Shown here piece after piece: positions 29,419 through 43,576 of a stretch of 64,000 nucleotides of DNA. The notes under the pieces were generated by a model. That model did no database searches and was not told where the DNA came from. It was given only the letters and a program-made list of their open reading frames with translations. Both the position numbers and the translations under genes were made by a program. Every line of letters starts with the position of its first letter. Position 1 is the first letter of the stretch. Source of the stretch: Niallia sp. XMNu-256 (lineage in GTDB: Bacteria; Bacillota; Bacilli; Bacillales; Cytobacillaceae); assembly GCF_036670015.1 (NCBI RefSeq), contig NZ_CP137636.1:660501-724500 (forward strand), in the 5' to 3' direction.

Positions 29419-29887
29419 GTGATTGTTTTGCAACGTGTAACCAACTGCGTATTATTAAAGGATAATAAAGTATTGTTATTACAAAAGCCACGTCGTAACT
29501 GGTGGGTTGCACCGGGGGGGAAAGATGGAACCAGGTGAATCAGTCCGGGATTCGTGTATTCGTGAATTTCGAGAAGAGACAGGTATTTATTTAAGAAATC
29601 CAAATATTAAAGGGATATTCACCTTTATTATTAAGGATGGAGATAAGATCATAACAGAATGGATGATGTTTACCTTTTTTTCTACAGCTTGGGACGGATT
29701 GAATGTGGACGAATCCGAAGAAGGAATTCTTAGTTGGCAGCCAGTTGAAGAAATCCGCAATCTTCCTATGGCAGAAGGGGACTATCATATTTTAGATTAT
29801 ATGGTTCATGGTAATGGCATGATTTATGGGACTTTTACGTATACACCTGAATTCAAATTACTGAGTTATCGTTTGGATCCGAGTTAA
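29419..29887 (+). pseudogene. yvcI: Nudix hydrolase YvcI, disrupted by a +1 frameshift
   Basis: The N-terminal part (GTG at 29419, reading MIVLQRVTNCVLLKDNKV, then LLLQKPRRNWWVAPGGK) is in one frame. The Nudix box (GGKMEPGESVRDSCIREFREETG) and the C-terminus ending LLSYRLDPS are in the next frame. The shift falls in a run of seven G at 29514-29520; six G would restore a normal protein of about 155 residues. Nudix enzymes hydrolyse nucleoside-diphosphate-linked compounds. It lies upstream of rapZ as in B. subtilis. It may be a real mutation, a homopolymer sequencing error or slippage-tolerant; the sequence alone cannot say. Confidence 0.8.
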
Positions 29888-29921
29888 GGTGCTAGCGTTC
29901 TAAAAATAGGGAGGGATGTAG

Positions 29922-30821
29922 ATGAGTACAGGATCACATAGTAATGATTCACAAATTGTCATCATTACAGGTATGTCAGGGGCAGGAAAAACAGTCGCAA
30001 TACAAAGTTTTGAAGACTTAGGTTTTTTCTGTGTAGATAATCTGCCTCCCACTTTGCTTCCTAAATTTCTTGAACTGATGAAGGATTCTGGGAACAAGAT
30101 GAATAAAGTGGCACTTGTGATGGACTTACGCGGACGAGAATTTTTTGAATATCTTTTTAAAGCGCTTGATGATTTAGTTGAGAGCTCTTGGGCTACCCCA
30201 CAAATTTTGTTTCTTGATGCCGATGATGAAACGCTTGTTAGAAGATACAAAGAAACTAGAAGAAAGCACCCGCTTGCAGTCAAAACAGGTCTGCCCTTAG
30301 AAGGAATTCAAAATGAACGTGCTTTGTTAGCGGAATTAAAAGGGAGAGCACAGCTAATTTATCATACATCTAGTATGAAACCACGTGAATTAAGAGAAAA
30401 GATCATTACTGAGTTTTCTGTAAATAAAAAGAGTGCTTTCACAGTGAATGTGATGTCATTTGGTTTCAAACATGGAATTCCTATTGATGCAGATTTAGTC
30501 TTTGATGTACGTTTTTTGCCAAACCCACATTATATTGATCATATGCGTCCGAAGACAGGCTTGGACAACGAAGTTTCGAGTTATGTTCTAAAATGGACAG
30601 AGACACATAAATTTTTAGAAAAGGTAACAGATTTATTGAGTTTTATGTTACCACATTATAAACGAGAAGGAAAAGCTCAACTAGTTATCGCGATAGGTTG
30701 TACAGGTGGCCAGCATCGGTCTGTTGCGCTTGCAGAATATATTGGGCGTCATTTTGAAAAAGACTATCATACCAGGATTTCTCATCGTGACATTGATAAA
30801 AGAAAGGATACAAAAACATGA
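29922..30821 (+). CDS. rapZ: RNase adapter / nucleotide-binding protein RapZ (YvcJ)
   Basis: This 299-residue P-loop protein has Walker A GMSGAGKT (about 18-25) and the strongly conserved C-terminal block [18 protein letters not shown] (about 264-281). In Proteobacteria RapZ directs RNase E to the GlmZ small RNA. In B. subtilis the orthologue YvcJ binds and hydrolyses nucleotides and affects competence. It overlaps yvcK by 4 bp in the conserved yvcI-rapZ-yvcK-whiA-crh group. Confidence 0.93.
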   Translation: MSTGSHSNDSQIVIITGMSGAGKTVAIQSFEDLGFFCVDNLPPTLLPKFLELMKDSGNKMNKVALVMDLRGREFFEYLFKALDDLVESSWATPQILFLDADDETLVRRYKETRRKHPLAVKTGLPLEGIQNERALLAELKGRAQLIYHTSSMKPRELREKIITEFSVNKKSAFTVNVMSFGFKHGIPIDADLVFDVRFLPNPHYIDHMRPKTGLDNEVSSYVLKWTETHKFLEKVTDLLSFMLPHYKREGKAQLVIAIGCTGGQHRSVALAEYIGRHFEKDYHTRISHRDIDKRKDTKT

Positions 30822-31792
30822 CCAAAATCGAACAGCCAAGAGTGGTGATCATTGGCGGCGGGACTGGATTGCCAGTATTGTTAAGAGGACTAAAGAAATA
30901 CCCGATTGATATTACGGCTATCGTGACTGTTGCTGATGATGGTGGGAGTTCAGGTCGGTTACGGGACGAATTGCAAATTCCACCGCCTGGAGATGTTCGC
31001 AATGTTCTAGCAGCCTTATCCGATGTTGAGCCATTGATTGAAGAAATGTTTCAACATCGATTTAAATCAGCCAACGAATTATCTGGACATTCGCTAGGTA
31101 ATTTAATTTTGGCTGCAATGACTTCGATTACAGGGGATTTCATGTATGCCATTCAGGAAATGAGCAGGGTATTAAATGTGCATGGAAAGGTATTGCCCGC
31201 TGCGAATCAAAGTGTTGTGTTACATGCTGAATTAGAAGATGGGATTGTCATTTCTGGTGAATCAAAAATCCCTTATTCAGGAAAAAGAATTAAGAGAGTT
31301 TTTCTAACTCCTGAAACGATTAAGCCGCTTCCTGAGACCATTAAGGCGATTCAAGATGCCGATTTAATAATTATTGGACCAGGCAGCCTTTATACAAGTA
31401 TTTTGCCAAATTTACTTGTCCCACAGATTGGGGAAGAAGTCTGTAATGCTAGAGCCAAAAAGGTATATATCTGTAATATTATGACACAGGCAGGGGAAAC
31501 GCTTGACTACTCTGCAAGTGATCATGTGAACGCAATTTATGATCACATGGGGAAACCGTTTATAGACACGATTTTGGTGAATAGTGAGGATGTTCCTCTA
31601 GAAATTCAAGCGAGATACAGCAAAGAGGCGGCAAAACCTGTCCACTTCGATATAGGGAGTTTGTATGAACTAGGTCTGGAGGTAATCTATGGCGAAATTA
31701 TTTCTCTTGAGCTAGGTATGATCCGTCATGATACAAATGAAGTTGCAAAGATTCTATATTCCTTTCTCCAAAATGAAACTAATAGACGGTGA
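30818..31792 (+). CDS. yvcK: UDP-GlcNAc-binding gluconeogenesis factor YvcK
   Basis: This 324-residue protein of the CofD-like/YvcK (GlmR) family has the N-terminal [19 protein letters not shown] (about 11-29). [16 protein letters not shown] (about 37-52) and [13 protein letters not shown] mark the nucleotide-sugar-binding fold. In B. subtilis it binds UDP-GlcNAc, is needed for growth on gluconeogenic carbon sources and stimulates GlmS. It starts in the rapZ stop region (ATGA overlap), so it is translationally coupled. Confidence 0.93.
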   Translation: MTKIEQPRVVIIGGGTGLPVLLRGLKKYPIDITAIVTVADDGGSSGRLRDELQIPPPGDVRNVLAALSDVEPLIEEMFQHRFKSANELSGHSLGNLILAAMTSITGDFMYAIQEMSRVLNVHGKVLPAANQSVVLHAELEDGIVISGESKIPYSGKRIKRVFLTPETIKPLPETIKAIQDADLIIIGPGSLYTSILPNLLVPQIGEEVCNARAKKVYICNIMTQAGETLDYSASDHVNAIYDHMGKPFIDTILVNSEDVPLEIQARYSKEAAKPVHFDIGSLYELGLEVIYGEIISLELGMIRHDTNEVAKILYSFLQNETNRR

Positions 31793-31836
31793 TAAGCGTA
31801 ATAAGAGATGTTGTTTCGTAATAGGGGGTGTTACCA

Positions 31837-32784
31837 ATGTCTTTCGCTTCGGAAACGAAAAAGGAACTAACAAATTTAGAGGTTAAAGATTGTTGTGGAT
31901 TGGCTGAGCTGTCCGCATTAATCCAAATGAATGGTTCACTCTCTTTTACCAATAGAAAACTGTCTGTAGATGTGCAAACGGAAAATGCGGCGATAGCTAG
32001 AAGAATTTATATGTTAATTAAACGTTATTATCAAGTTAATATTGAATTGCTTGTACGTAAAAAGATGAGGTTGAAGAAAAATAATGTTTACATTGTACGG
32101 CTAGTGGATGAGACTCGTCGCATCCTTAAGGATTTAGGAATTATGAGTGAAGGAGAAGGCTTTAATTTTAAAAATATTATATCTCCCTCTTTAATCAAGA
32201 AAAAGTGCTGTAGGCGCTCTTACTTAAGGGGTGCTTTTCTGGCGGGGGGATCTGTAAATAACCCAGAGACATCATCTTATCACTTGGAAATCTTTTCCCT
32301 CTATCATGGACATAGTGAATCATTATGTGAACTAATGAACTCTTTTGATTTAAATGCTAAAATATTAGAGCGAAAAAAAGGTTATATGACCTATTTAAAG
32401 GAAGCCGAAAAAATAACGGACTTTCTCATCATTATTGGAGCGAATAATGCGATGCTGAAATTTGAAGATATCCGCATTGTTCGTGATATGCGAAACTCCG
32501 TAAATCGACTAGTGAACTGTGAAACTGCCAATTTAAATAAAACCATTGGTGCAGCAATCCGCCAAGTTGAAAACATTAAATATATTGATAAAACAGTTGG
32601 ACTAAATGTATTGCCTGATAAACTTCGTGAAATTGCCCAACTACGTGTTGCTCATCAAGATGTTACTTTAAAAGAACTCGGAGAAATGGTGGCAAGTGGA
32701 CCGATTAGTAAGTCTGGAATTAATCACCGATTACGGAAAATTGACGAAGTCGCTGAAAAGTTAAGAAAAGGTCAGCCTATTTAA
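31837..32784 (+). CDS. whiA: DNA-binding protein WhiA
   Basis: This protein of about 315 residues has an N-terminal degenerate LAGLIDADG-like domain (here without catalytic acids, e.g. [14 protein letters not shown] at about 130-143) and a C-terminal helix-turn-helix ([27 protein letters not shown]). WhiA governs sporulation septation in Streptomyces and chromosome segregation/division in Bacillus. The start at 31837 follows AGGGGGTG; an upstream GTG at 31828 overlaps this site. It is unrelated in function to the true LAGLIDADG enzyme at 50306-50713. Confidence 0.94.
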   Translation: MSFASETKKELTNLEVKDCCGLAELSALIQMNGSLSFTNRKLSVDVQTENAAIARRIYMLIKRYYQVNIELLVRKKMRLKKNNVYIVRLVDETRRILKDLGIMSEGEGFNFKNIISPSLIKKKCCRRSYLRGAFLAGGSVNNPETSSYHLEIFSLYHGHSESLCELMNSFDLNAKILERKKGYMTYLKEAEKITDFLIIIGANNAMLKFEDIRIVRDMRNSVNRLVNCETANLNKTIGAAIRQVENIKYIDKTVGLNVLPDKLREIAQLRVAHQDVTLKELGEMVASGPISKSGINHRLRKIDEVAEKLRKGQPI

Positions 32785-32874
32785 ATTTACGGTTAATTGT
32801 AAAGGATAACTTTTAGGTTAAATCTATCAGGAGAAACATATATATAGTATTAGGAATAAAGAGGAGGAAGGATT

Positions 32875-33132
32875 ATGGTTGAAAAACAAGTTGAGATTAA
32901 ATTAAAAACAGGTTTACAAGCAAGACCAGCTGCAATGTTTGTCCAGCAGGCTAACCGCTTTTCGTCTGACGTTTTTTTAGAAAAAGATGGCAAGAAGGTA
33001 AATGCAAAAAGTATTATGGGGTTAATGAGTTTAGCATTAGGTACAGGTAGTATTGTCACCTTATCGGTTGATGGTAGTGATGAAAGTGAAGCTGTTCAAG
33101 TGCTTACTGAGTTTGTAGAGAAAGAAGAATAA
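32875..33132 (+). CDS. crh: Catabolite repression HPr-like protein Crh
   Basis: This 85-residue HPr paralogue has Gln15 where HPr has the PTS-phosphorylated His (GLQARPAAMF), while Ser46 is kept (AKSIMGLMSLALG). It therefore cannot take part in sugar phosphotransfer but can be phosphorylated by HprK and act as CcpA corepressor. Its kinase is encoded at 11186-12127. The start follows GAGGAAGG. It closes the yvcI-crh cluster and is followed by a bidirectional terminator. Confidence 0.95.
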   Translation: MVEKQVEIKLKTGLQARPAAMFVQQANRFSSDVFLEKDGKKVNAKSIMGLMSLALGTGSIVTLSVDGSDESEAVQVLTEFVEKEE

Positions 33133-33164
33133 TTTGCTGGACGTAGAAATCTATGCACCGAAAT

Positions 33165-33203
33165 AAAAAAACTCGCAGCCTCAGAAAGGATGCGAGTTTT
33201 TTA
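33165..33203. terminator. Bidirectional terminator between crh and clpP
   Basis: AAAAAACTCGCA (33165-33176) pairs with TGCGAGTTTTTT (33191-33202). It has T tracts on both strands and serves both convergent genes. Confidence 0.92.
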
Positions 33204-33207
33204 TTAC

Positions 33208-33807
33208 TTATTTTTTCTCTACGGAACTGCTACGCTCAATAATATGGTCAATGAGTCCATATTCCTTAGCTTGTTGTGCAGTCATGAAGTTATCGCGGTC
33301 CGTATCTCTAGAAATAACCTCAAGCGGCTGGCCTGTGCGTTCTGCCATAATGCCGTTTAATTTATCACGTAAGAATAAAATACGCTTTGCTGCAATTTCG
33401 ATTTCAGTTGCTTGACCTTGAGCACCACCAAGTGGTTGGTGAATCATCACTTCTGCGTTTGGAAGAGCATAACGCTTTCCTTTTGTACCAGCTGTTAGTA
33501 AGAATGCTCCCATTGACGCAGCCATTCCGATACAAATTGTTTGTACATCTGGTTTAATGAACTGCATTGTATCGTAAATCGCCATACCTGCTGTAATACT
33601 TCCACCAGGACTGTTAATATAAATAGAGATATCTTTTTCAGGATTTTCCGCTTCTAGGAAAAGCAATTGTGCCACGATCGAGTTAGCAACGTTATCATCA
33701 ATCCCGCTACCTAACATAATAATGCGGTCTTTTAAAAGGCGGGAATAAATATCATAAGCCCGTTCTCCGCGGTTTGTTTGTTCAATAACTGTAGGAATTA
33801 AATTCAT
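33208..33807 (-). CDS. clpP: ATP-dependent Clp protease proteolytic subunit
   Basis: This serine peptidase of about 199 residues forms the double-heptamer chamber used by ClpC, ClpX and ClpE. The catalytic Ser is in [11 protein letters not shown] (about 94-104), the His in [13 protein letters not shown] (about 117-129) and the Asp in [12 protein letters not shown] start at 33807, where GGAGG is ideally placed; the longer frame's GTG and first ATG lie in that Shine-Dalgarno region. A CtsR operator overlaps the promoter, so heat and protein stress should induce it. Confidence 0.96.
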   Translation of the reverse strand: MNLIPTVIEQTNRGERAYDIYSRLLKDRIIMLGSGIDDNVANSIVAQLLFLEAENPEKDISIYINSPGGSITAGMAIYDTMQFIKPDVQTICIGMAASMGAFLLTAGTKGKRYALPNAEVMIHQPLGGAQGQATEIEIAAKRILFLRDKLNGIMAERTGQPLEVISRDTDRDNFMTAQQAKEYGLIDHIIERSSSVEKK

Positions 33808-33882
33808 TTTCATCCTCCTCCACACGATTAAGTATTACTACAGCTAAAAATATGTCATGAATGGCTAGCTGTTTGTATTTTT

Positions 33883-33912
33883 ATCATACACCGATGGTCA
33901 AATTAGGTCAAA
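33883..33912 (-). promoter_or_regulatory. clpP SigA promoter overlapped by a CtsR operator
   Basis: On the minus strand, TTGACC (33911-33906), a 17-bp spacer and TATGAT (33888-33883) form the promoter. The CtsR heptad tandem GGTCAAATTAGGTCAAA occupies 33896-33912 on the + strand and covers the -35 region, so CtsR should repress clpP by blocking polymerase. Confidence 0.88.
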
Positions 33913-34035
33913 TATTAGACTCGTTAATCTAAAAAGTTATTTTCGACATATATTTTAAACTGAGTATGAGAATTAGAATCGTTTTCAGCTTAACCAAATT
34001 TACGAGACGTTAAACGGTTATTCCCTTAAAAGAGA

Positions 34036-34076
34036 ATAAAAAAACCTCTTATTCCTAAAAAGGAAAAAGAGGTCTT
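34036..34076 (-). terminator. Terminator of the tRNA-Arg gene
   Basis: On the minus strand, AGACCTCTTTTTCCT pairs with AGGAATAAGAGGT, followed by TTTTTTT (34037-34043 region). It lies immediately downstream of the tRNA. Confidence 0.85.
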
Positions 34077-34082
34077 ATAAAG

Positions 34083-34154
34083 CGCCCTCGGCAGGAATCG
34101 AACCCACATTTTCAGAACCGGAATCTGACGTGCTATCCGTTGCACCACGAGGGC
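34083..34154 (-). tRNA. tRNA-Arg (anticodon CCG)
   Basis: The 72-nt cloverleaf has acceptor arms GCCCTCG / CGAGGGC, discriminator G and the anticodon stem-loop TCAGA-TTCCGGT-TCTGA with anticodon CCG. The T-arm is GTGGGTTCGATTCCTGC. No CCA is encoded. It reads codon CGG and lies on its own between clpP and rpoN. Confidence 0.95.
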
Positions 34155-34308
34155 CTATTAAAACAACGCCTTTCTATTATAAGATAGGTTTGGATAATTT
34201 GCAAGAGGGAAATTTAATTGGTCTTCTTTGCTATATTTAAATGTTTTGTAAATATTATCTACCCTAAATGCCTGCTCATAATGTAAAATAGATGTTGAGG
34301 TGAGATAA

Positions 34309-35643
34309 GTGAATTTGAAACAAGGTTTATGGCAACACCAGACGGTTAAGTTAGCGATGACCCAAGAACTTAAGCAAGCGATTACATTATTACAGTACTC
34401 CAGTATCGAGCTTCAAGAGTTTCTTGAAAACAAAGCGTTGGAAAATCCCCTTATGCAAATTGAAATGGCCAATGTAGAAGTGATGGACCCACGTTATGAT
34501 CGGATCAAAAAGACGAAAACCACCTCGCAGACAGATAAACAGAATTGGCTTGATAGAATCGCTAAAAGGGACGCAACAACATTACATGACTTTGTCACAC
34601 AACAAATTGACTTTGGATTATATGATAAAGGGATGAAAAGAGTCCTAGCCTTTTTATTAAATTGCCTTGATGAAAATGGCTATATTCAAACAAAGCTTGA
34701 TGAAGCTTCTTTAATTTTGTCGATGCCAATTAAAGAGGTGGAAAAAGGCTTAAAAGTTATTCAAAGCTTAGAACCCGCAGGAGTTGGAGCCCGAAATTTA
34801 CAGGAGTGTATTTTATTACAAATTGATACAGGTAATGAGTTTAATGATTTGGCAGCTAAGATCGTTTCAGAATATTTTATCCCCTTTGCTGAAAAAAAGT
34901 GGAAAATCATTGCAAAAGAATTAAAAATTGAATTAACACAAATTCAGGAAATCTATGATTATATCCAGACATTAAACCCAAGACCTGGTTCAGATTTTCA
35001 AAACGATCAAACAACATATATTGTTCCGGATATTATTATAAAATGGGAGGGCTCAGAATTAACTGTTAGCATTTATGATGATTCTATGCCAAAGATTCAG
35101 TTTAACCAGCCGTACCTCCTTCGATTTCAATCAAATCATGATGAAAAAGTTAAACGCTTTCTTCAAGAAAAACAGCAAGACTTTCATTGGATCCTTAAAA
35201 GTATTGAACAGAGAAAAGAAACGATTATGAGAGTGGCGTTAAAAATAGTAGAAAAACAGCCAGATTACTTTGTATATGGTCCCAGTCGGCTAAAACCAAT
35301 GACAATGAAGGAAATATCAGATGAACTTGGGATTCACGAATCAACTGTAAGTCGAACAGTGAGGGAAAAATATGCCCAAACCCCGTTTGGTACTGTAGAA
35401 TTAAAGTCTTTCTTTTCAAGTACAATAAAAACTACATCTACTGAAGAAACATCATCTACTGGAGTGAAAAAGGAAATTCAGGACTTAATTAATAACGAAA
35501 ATAAAGCAAAACCCCTATCAGATCAAGAGTTGGTTGGTTTATTGAAAGAGAAAGGCGGCATAGTTGTTTCGAGAAGAACCATTGCGAAATACCGAGACCA
35601 ACTAGGAATTCCGTCATCATCAAAACGAAAACGATTTGAATAA
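34309..35643 (+). CDS. rpoN: RNA polymerase sigma-54 factor (SigL)
   Basis: This 444-residue sigma-54 has three regions. Region I is Gln/Leu-rich (LAMTQELKQAITLLQYSSIELQEFL, about 15-39). The central core-binding domain includes LEPAGVGARNLQECILLQ. The DNA-binding part has a helix-turn-helix (MKEISDELGIHESTVSRTVREKY, about 329-351) and the RpoN box (SRRTIAKYRDQLGIPSS, about 423-439). It transcribes activator-dependent operons such as levanase, arginine or acetoin catabolism in Bacillus. It starts with GTG after GAGGTGAGA. The gene order before cggR matches B. subtilis. Confidence 0.95.
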   Translation: MNLKQGLWQHQTVKLAMTQELKQAITLLQYSSIELQEFLENKALENPLMQIEMANVEVMDPRYDRIKKTKTTSQTDKQNWLDRIAKRDATTLHDFVTQQIDFGLYDKGMKRVLAFLLNCLDENGYIQTKLDEASLILSMPIKEVEKGLKVIQSLEPAGVGARNLQECILLQIDTGNEFNDLAAKIVSEYFIPFAEKKWKIIAKELKIELTQIQEIYDYIQTLNPRPGSDFQNDQTTYIVPDIIIKWEGSELTVSIYDDSMPKIQFNQPYLLRFQSNHDEKVKRFLQEKQQDFHWILKSIEQRKETIMRVALKIVEKQPDYFVYGPSRLKPMTMKEISDELGIHESTVSRTVREKYAQTPFGTVELKSFFSSTIKTTSTEETSSTGVKKEIQDLINNENKAKPLSDQELVGLLKEKGGIVVSRRTIAKYRDQLGIPSSSKRKRFE

Positions 35644-35666
35644 TATTTTTAAAAGGTGTGAAGCTA

Positions 35667-35912
35667 ATGATAGAAAAAACCACTTTGACCCTTTTTACAA
35701 GAAAGGGTTGTCATTTGTGTGTAAAGGCAAAAGAGGTCATAGAGGAGCTGCAAGAGAATTTAGACTTTATTTATGAAGAGCAAGATATTGAAAAGAAGGA
35801 TGAATGGACCGAAAAATATGGTTTAATGATTCCGGTTGTTACAGTTAATGGAAATGAAGTTCAATTTGGCTATATTGATAAAATCACATTAAGTAAAGCG
35901 CTTGCAAGGTAA
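35667..35912 (+). CDS. Glutaredoxin-family thiol-disulfide protein
   Basis: This 81-residue thioredoxin-fold protein has the redox motif RKGCHLCVKA (CxxC at about residues 13-16) and the cis-Pro region MIPVVTVNG (about 51-59). Such short glutaredoxin-like proteins are common just upstream of cggR in Bacilli. Partner and substrate are unknown. The start at 35667 follows AAAGGTG; the upstream GTG (35658) lies within this site. It is probably cotranscribed with rpoN (24-bp gap). Confidence 0.78.
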   Translation: MIEKTTLTLFTRKGCHLCVKAKEVIEELQENLDFIYEEQDIEKKDEWTEKYGLMIPVVTVNGNEVQFGYIDKITLSKALAR

Positions 35913-35930
35913 AAAATAATTTTTTTAGAC

Positions 35931-35946
35931 TTTCAAGCGCTTACAT
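35931..35946. promoter_or_regulatory. Possible catabolite-responsive element (cre)
   Basis: In reverse complement ATGTAAGCGCTTGAAA agrees with the CcpA site (TGTAANCGNTNNCA) except at the last positions. It lies about 140 bp upstream of cggR. Weak evidence; the match is imperfect. Confidence 0.3.
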
Positions 35947-36021
35947 AAATAGATAGGGATTGAATTACTAAAACATTCCTGTTAATATAATTTTGCAGGG
36001 ATTAATTTTTTTTGCACTACG

Positions 36022-36057
36022 CGGGACATAAAATGTCTCAGAGGGACTTTTGTTGAC
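36022..36057 (+). promoter_or_regulatory. CggR operator
   Basis: CGGGAC-N6-TGTC-N4-AGGGAC-N6-TGAC occupies 36022-36057, an almost exact match to the direct-repeat operator of the cggR-gapA operon in B. subtilis. It lies between the promoter (TATAAT at 35982-35987 region) and cggR. Confidence 0.9.
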
Positions 36058-36080
36058 CGGTAGTGAAGGAGCTGCATACT

Positions 36081-37115
36081 ATGAAATCAATGATTGAATT
36101 ACAAAAAAGATTATTACCTGATTTGCTCTCAATTATCCAAAAAAGGTTCCATATTCTTCAGTATATAGGTGCCATGGAACCTGTCGGAAGAAGAAGTCTA
36201 GCAGCTACTCTTGGATATACTGAGAGAGTACTAAGAAGCGAAGTAGAATTCTTAAAAGAACAAAAGCTGCTCTATAGTACAAGTGCAGGTATGAGTTTGA
36301 CTGAAGATGGTCGAGAACTTATTCAAAAATTAGAAGATTTCATGCGAGAATTATCAGGATTAGATGAGATGGAGAAGCAGCTAAAAAGTCTCTTAGACAT
36401 TAATAAGATTTTTATTGTCCCTGGTGACAGTGATGTTCTCACATGGATCAAAAATGAGTTAGGGAAAACTTGTGTGGAGTGCATAAACAAATTATTAAAG
36501 GGTAAACATATCATTGCAGTTACTGGTGGTTCGACAATGGCGACGGTGGCTGAGATGATGACTCCACAATCCAATAACCATGACTTCCTATTTGTACCAG
36601 CACGAGGCGGGATTGGTGAGGAAGTAAAGAATCAAGCGAATACGATTTGTTCTACCATGGCGGAACGAACACGTAGCAGGCATAGAGTTCTGTATGTTCC
36701 GGACCAAGTGAGCGATGAAATGTATCACTCTATGATTAAAGAGCCAGAAATCCATGAAGTTTTAAATTTAATTCGTTCAGCAGATATGGTTTTACACGGA
36801 ATTGGGGATGCTATGACCATGGCCACTCGTCGCAAAACAGCACCTGACATTTTAGCCAAATTACAACAATCTGAGGCGGTTGGAGAAGCGTTTGGTTATT
36901 ATTTTAACGAAGCAGGTGAAGTAGTACATAAAGTTCAGACAATCGGTCTTCAGTTAAGTGATCTTCAGTCAGCAGAACATGTAATTGCTGTAGCCGGTGG
37001 CTCATCAAAGGCAAAGGCAATTGGTGCTTATATGAAACAAGCCCCTCCATCGACGATTCTTATAACCGATGAAGGAGCCGCAAGTGAGTTGTTAAAAGGG
37101 AACCCAACCCTTTAA
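36081..37115 (+). CDS. cggR: Central glycolytic genes regulator CggR
   Basis: This 344-residue SorC/DeoR-family repressor has an N-terminal winged helix (about 30-80, GRRSLAATLGYTERVLRSEVEFLKEQKLL). The C-terminal sugar-phosphate-binding domain contains GGSTMATVAEMM, PARGGIGEEVKNQANTI and HGIGDAMTMATRR. Fructose-1,6-bisphosphate relieves its repression of the gapA operon. The start at 36081 follows AAGGAG 8 bases upstream. Its operator lies directly upstream and gapA follows after 53 bp. Confidence 0.95.
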   Translation: MKSMIELQKRLLPDLLSIIQKRFHILQYIGAMEPVGRRSLAATLGYTERVLRSEVEFLKEQKLLYSTSAGMSLTEDGRELIQKLEDFMRELSGLDEMEKQLKSLLDINKIFIVPGDSDVLTWIKNELGKTCVECINKLLKGKHIIAVTGGSTMATVAEMMTPQSNNHDFLFVPARGGIGEEVKNQANTICSTMAERTRSRHRVLYVPDQVSDEMYHSMIKEPEIHEVLNLIRSADMVLHGIGDAMTMATRRKTAPDILAKLQQSEAVGEAFGYYFNEAGEVVHKVQTIGLQLSDLQSAEHVIAVAGGSSKAKAIGAYMKQAPPSTILITDEGAASELLKGNPTL

Positions 37116-37153
37116 TTAAATAAAATATATACAAAAATAGTCCTTACAATTAA

Positions 37154-38176
<1,023 letters not shown>

Positions 38177-38207
38177 TCTATAACTTAATCGTTTGCCTAT
38201 AAAATGA

Positions 38208-38237
38208 TTGCAAAAATTTCCAACGAACGTCTATAAT
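38208..38237 (+). promoter_or_regulatory. Promoter upstream of pgk
   Basis: TTGCAA (38208-38213), an 18-bp spacer and TATAAT (38232-38237), about 145 bp before the pgk start. It would give pgk-tpi-gpmI-eno a promoter in addition to readthrough from gapA. Confidence 0.6.
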
Positions 38238-38299
38238 GGTATAGGAACTTTTTTAGTGGGACTGATTTCAACCCGCTGATGAAGCCAAGATTGATGACA

Positions 38300-38332
38300 G
38301 GGGAGCGGGGAACATTCCCCCTCCTTTTTTAT
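38300..38332 (+). terminator. Intrinsic terminator in the gapA-pgk interval
   Basis: GGGGAGCGGGG (38300-38310, one bulge) pairs with CCCCCTCC (38317-38324) and is followed by TTTTTT. It lies between the pgk promoter at 38208-38237 and pgk, so it can both end gapA transcripts and attenuate pgk. A second stem, AGTGGG/CCCGCT (about 38255-38277), precedes it. Confidence 0.75.
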
Positions 38333-38380
38333 ATGTTTACAAACATTATTTTAAACTTTCGTCCTAAGGAGGTCCTTTCG

Positions 38381-39565
38381 TTGAACAAAATGAGTGTAAA
38401 AGATATTGAGCTAAAAGGAAAAAAGGTTTTTTGCCGGGTGGATTTTAATGTTCCAATGCAAGATGGACAAATTACAGATGAAACACGTATCAAAGCAGCA
38501 CTTCCAACTATTCAATATTTACAAGAACACGGTGCAAAGGTTATTCTAGCAAGTCATCTAGGCCGTCCAAAAGGACAAGTGGTAGAAGAGCTTCATTTAA
38601 CTCCAGTTGCTGTACGTCTTTCTGAGCTACTTGGAAAAGAAGTTAAAAAAGCAGATGAAGCATACGGGGATTCTGTTAAGGCCCAAATTAACGATATGAA
38701 CGAAGGGGATGTTCTCCTACTTGAAAACGTTCGCTTCTATCCAGGAGAAGAGAAAAATGATCCTGATTTAGCAAAAGCATTTGCAGAGTTGGCAGATGTT
38801 TATGTGAACGATGCCTTCGGTGCAGCACACCGTGCGCATGCTTCTACTGAAGGGATTGCCCAATACATACCAGCAGTTTCCGGATTTTTAATGAATAAAG
38901 AGTTAGAAGTGATTGGTAAAGCTCTTTCTAACCCTGAAAGACCATTTACAGCGATTATTGGTGGCGCAAAGGTAAAAGATAAAATTGGGGTTATAGAAAA
39001 TCTATTAGATATTGTTGATAATTTAATTATAGGCGGTGGCTTAGCTTATACATTTGTAAAAGCGCAAGGTCATGAAATCGGTAAGTCTCTCTTAGAAGAA
39101 GACAAAGTTGACTTAGCAAAATCGTTTATTGAAAAAGCAAAAGAAAAAGGTGTAAATTTCTATATGCCTGTTGATGCAATTATTGCAGATGACTTCTCAG
39201 CAGATGCCAACACAAATGTGGTGGCAATTGAAGAGATTCCAGCTGATTGGCAAGCTCTCGATATTGGACCAAAAACCGCTGAACTATATCGTGATGTCAT
39301 TCAAAATTCAAAACTGGTAATTTGGAACGGACCGATGGGTGTATTTGAAATGGACAAATTTGCCAATGGTACTAAAGCAGTTGCGGAGAGTTTGGCTGAA
39401 ACAAATGATACGTACTCTATCATTGGTGGTGGAGATTCAGCGGCTGCGGTGGAAAAGTTTGGTTTAGCAGATAAAATGAGCCATATTTCTACTGGAGGTG
39501 GGGCTTCTCTTGAGTTTATGGAAGGGAAAGAGCTTCCTGGGGTAGTGGCATTAAACGATAAATAA
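38381..39565 (+). CDS. pgk: Phosphoglycerate kinase
   Basis: This kinase of about 394 residues makes ATP from 1,3-bisphosphoglycerate. It has the conserved N-terminal [20 protein letters not shown] (about 19-38), ASHLGRPKG (about 60-68), and the nucleotide-loop region [13 protein letters not shown] with [18 protein letters not shown] near the C-terminus. I start at TTG 38381, seven bases after AAGGAGGT; the in-frame ATG at 38390 is 16 bases away from it. First gene of the pgk-tpi-gpmI-eno block. Confidence 0.95.
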   Translation: MNKMSVKDIELKGKKVFCRVDFNVPMQDGQITDETRIKAALPTIQYLQEHGAKVILASHLGRPKGQVVEELHLTPVAVRLSELLGKEVKKADEAYGDSVKAQINDMNEGDVLLLENVRFYPGEEKNDPDLAKAFAELADVYVNDAFGAAHRAHASTEGIAQYIPAVSGFLMNKELEVIGKALSNPERPFTAIIGGAKVKDKIGVIENLLDIVDNLIIGGGLAYTFVKAQGHEIGKSLLEEDKVDLAKSFIEKAKEKGVNFYMPVDAIIADDFSADANTNVVAIEEIPADWQALDIGPKTAELYRDVIQNSKLVIWNGPMGVFEMDKFANGTKAVAESLAETNDTYSIIGGGDSAAAVEKFGLADKMSHISTGGGASLEFMEGKELPGVVALNDK

Positions 39566-39651
39566 ACAATTACGCTATTTTGATATTAGAGTATTTTTGA
39601 GAAATGAAACGGCACATTGAATCCGATAAGTGATTTAATGGTATTGCATAG

Positions 39652-41956
<2,305 letters not shown>

Positions 41957-42014
41957 TGGAACAAGGGGAGCCTTCGGTTCTCATGTTTCCTTAATTTTTT
42001 TATAAAACGTGTAA

Positions 42015-43379
<1,365 letters not shown>

Positions 43380-43449
43380 TTTAAGTTGAAAGATCTTTTA
43401 TGCTGAATTATGCAAAGCAATAAACATGCATTAAATTCAATAAAATGAT

Positions 43450-43496
43450 CACCTCCTATATACGTGGGAAAATCCCACTTATAGGAGGTTTTTTGT
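43450..43496 (+). terminator. Terminator of the glycolytic operon
   Basis: ACCTCCTATA (43451-43460) pairs with TATAGGAGGT (43480-43489), enclosing GTGGGA/TCCCAC, followed by TTTTTTG. Confidence 0.93.
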
Positions 43497-43576
43497 TTGA
43501 TTTGTTTGTAGATGATCGAAGTAACATACTGAGAATATCAATGAAATGGTTTTAATTTTTTCAATGATTAATTCCC

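Noticed and set aside
31837-32784. WhiA as a second LAGLIDADG endonuclease
   Set aside because: WhiA has a degenerate LAGLIDADG fold but lacks the catalytic acidic residues and carries the WhiA helix-turn-helix in its conserved operon position.
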